The translations under genes were made by a program, and so were the position numbers. Under the pieces are notes generated by a model that was not told the origin of the DNA, ran no database searches, and was given only the letters and a program-made list of their open reading frames with translations. Shown here piece by piece: positions 4,856 through 5,374 of a DNA stretch of 5,374 nucleotides; position 1 is the stretch's first letter; the number at the start of each line of letters is the position of its first letter. The stretch is from CAZEFK01 sp964511405 (GTDB taxonomy: Bacteria; Pseudomonadota; Alphaproteobacteria; Elsterales; Elsteraceae), in assembly GCA_964511405.1 (NCBI GenBank), contig CAZEFK010000323.1:1-5374 (forward strand), read 5' to 3'.

Positions 4856-5065
4856 TTGCCTAGGAACGTGGTCGTCCTATTGAACAAGGACGAAAGCCGG
4901 CGACTCGTCCGGACAAAATGCAAGGCTATCGGGATTAAGATCAGCACCTTCGAGGAACTGGTGGATGCCGAGCTCGACAAGCAAGGCATGAAGCGCCGGG
5001 CCGGGCTCTGGGAGGAATTCGATGAGATTCTTGACCACGCCGCGGACGAAGAGCTGGGCACATGA
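4856..5065 (+). CDS. Small protein encoded between dndC and the dndD-like gene (DNA modification system-associated)
   Basis: This protein has about 69 residues and no transmembrane segment or signal peptide. It is charged and mostly helical: an opening strand RNVVVLLN, a basic helix KDESRRLVRTKCKAIGIKIS, an acidic helix TFEELVDAELDKQG and a closing RRAGLWEEFDEILDHAADEE. The ending recalls small proteins annotated beside dnd-like genes as DNA-modification-associated, but I recall that family only loosely and assign no activity. TTG 4856 follows dndC by 4 nt with GGGGAG (4840-4845) ahead. GTG 4838 (overlapping dndC) and GTG 4868 are alternatives. Its stop overlaps the ATPase start in ATGA (5062-5065). 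The tight packing implies it belongs to the phosphorothioation system, perhaps as a structural or regulatory partner. Confidence 0.7.
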   Translation: MPRNVVVLLNKDESRRLVRTKCKAIGIKISTFEELVDAELDKQGMKRRAGLWEEFDEILDHAADEELGT

Positions 5066-5374
5066 ACCTGAGGCGAATCGAGCTGCGAGACTGGAAGGCC
5101 TATCGGCACGCGCGCTTTCTGTTCCCGGCCGCTGAGGGCACCCGCAACATCATCCTAATCGGTGCGCCGAACGGTTTTGGCAAGACCTCGTTCTTCGAGG
5201 CGCTGACCCTCGGCCTTTTTGGCCGGGAAGGTTTGCCGCTTGTGCCTCGCGCCACCTTTGACCCGTCCACAACCAACGGAGCAGACGGCAAGCTCCAGAC
5301 CAGCTACAATCAATTTCTCCGTGAGGCGATCCATCGACATGCCATCCAGGATGGTCGCCCCTCCTGCTCGGTGG
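5062..5374 (+). CDS. dndD: DndD-like SMC/RecN-type ATPase, N-terminal part (runs off the window)
   Basis: The first 104 codons, with no stop before the right edge, encode the ATP-binding start of an AAA/SMC-like protein. MNLRRIELRDWKAY has the 'i--l-l-nf--y' opening of RecF/SMC/Rad50/DndD heads. RNIILIGAPNGFGKTSFFEA contains Walker A GAPNGFGKTS (34-43), followed by LTLGLFGREG as in DndD ('eaI-laLYG'). DndD is an ATPase needed for phosphorothioation and is thought to act on DNA structure. The position after dndC and the ATGA overlap with the small gene support a DndD role. Coiled coil, signature and Walker B lie beyond the window, so length and completeness are unknown, and a different DndD-related ATPase subfamily remains possible. 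Confidence 0.8.
   Translation, partial: MNLRRIELRDWKAYRHARFLFPAAEGTRNIILIGAPNGFGKTSFFEALTLGLFGREGLPLVPRATFDPSTTNGADGKLQTSYNQFLREAIHRHAIQDGRPSCSV

Noticed and set aside
1..5374. CRISPR array, tRNA or rRNA genes, or a transposase
   Set aside because: No regularly spaced repeats, no tRNA cloverleaf or rRNA sequence noticed, and no transposase or integrase motif or insertion-sequence ends seen on either strand.

Overview
The window is GC-rich (coding regions strongly G/C at third positions). It starts at the 3' end of a branched-chain amino acid ABC transporter operon (livG tail, livF). The codon use and the LivF subtype fit an alphaproteobacterium, perhaps Rhodospirillales. That placement is an inference from style, because no rRNA or other marker is present.

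Layout, left to right. (1) 1-790: the last codons of livG and a complete livF, overlapping by ATGA. (2) 804-2680: an accessory block with two type II toxin-antitoxin modules on the + strand. The first is a Xre/MbcA-like antitoxin with a RES-domain toxin, headed by a perfect 18-bp palindrome that probably serves as its operator. The second is a ribbon-helix-helix (ParD-like) antitoxin with a ParE/RelE-like toxin, ending in a strong hairpin. Both pairs are joined by a 4-nt GTGA overlap. A possible reverse-strand gene remnant lies between the modules. (3) 2683-3228: a mosaic of broken gene ends. It holds a minus-strand chemoreceptor (MCP) tail, the minus-strand start of a livG joined to the end of a livM that has a frameshift and probably an internal deletion, and a plus-strand second copy of the last 135 bp of livF. 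(4) 3229-3544: a stretch with no recognised gene, containing a perfect 16-bp palindrome, followed by a possible 48-codon leader ORF. (5) 3688-5374: a DNA phosphorothioation (Dnd-type) operon made of dndC, a small protein gene of about 69 codons, and the start of a DndD-like ATPase gene that runs off the right edge. Neighbouring genes overlap or lie 4 nt apart.

The livF 3' end and a 34-bp sequence after it occur twice (656-837 and 3064-3228) and bracket the toxin-antitoxin block. The 3' end of livF therefore looks like a repeated integration or recombination site where defence-type genes accumulated. The dnd genes begin just outside the second copy. They have more A/T-ending codons than livF, consistent with separate acquisition.

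Functionally, LivF/LivG power amino acid import at the inner membrane. The two toxin-antitoxin modules are probably self-regulated stability or defence elements. DndC and the DndD-like ATPase belong to the machinery that replaces a non-bridging oxygen of the DNA backbone with sulfur. No dndB is seen directly upstream of dndC, and a small gene sits between dndC and the dndD-like gene. The canonical BCDE order is therefore not followed, and this variant operon is the most interesting part of the window.
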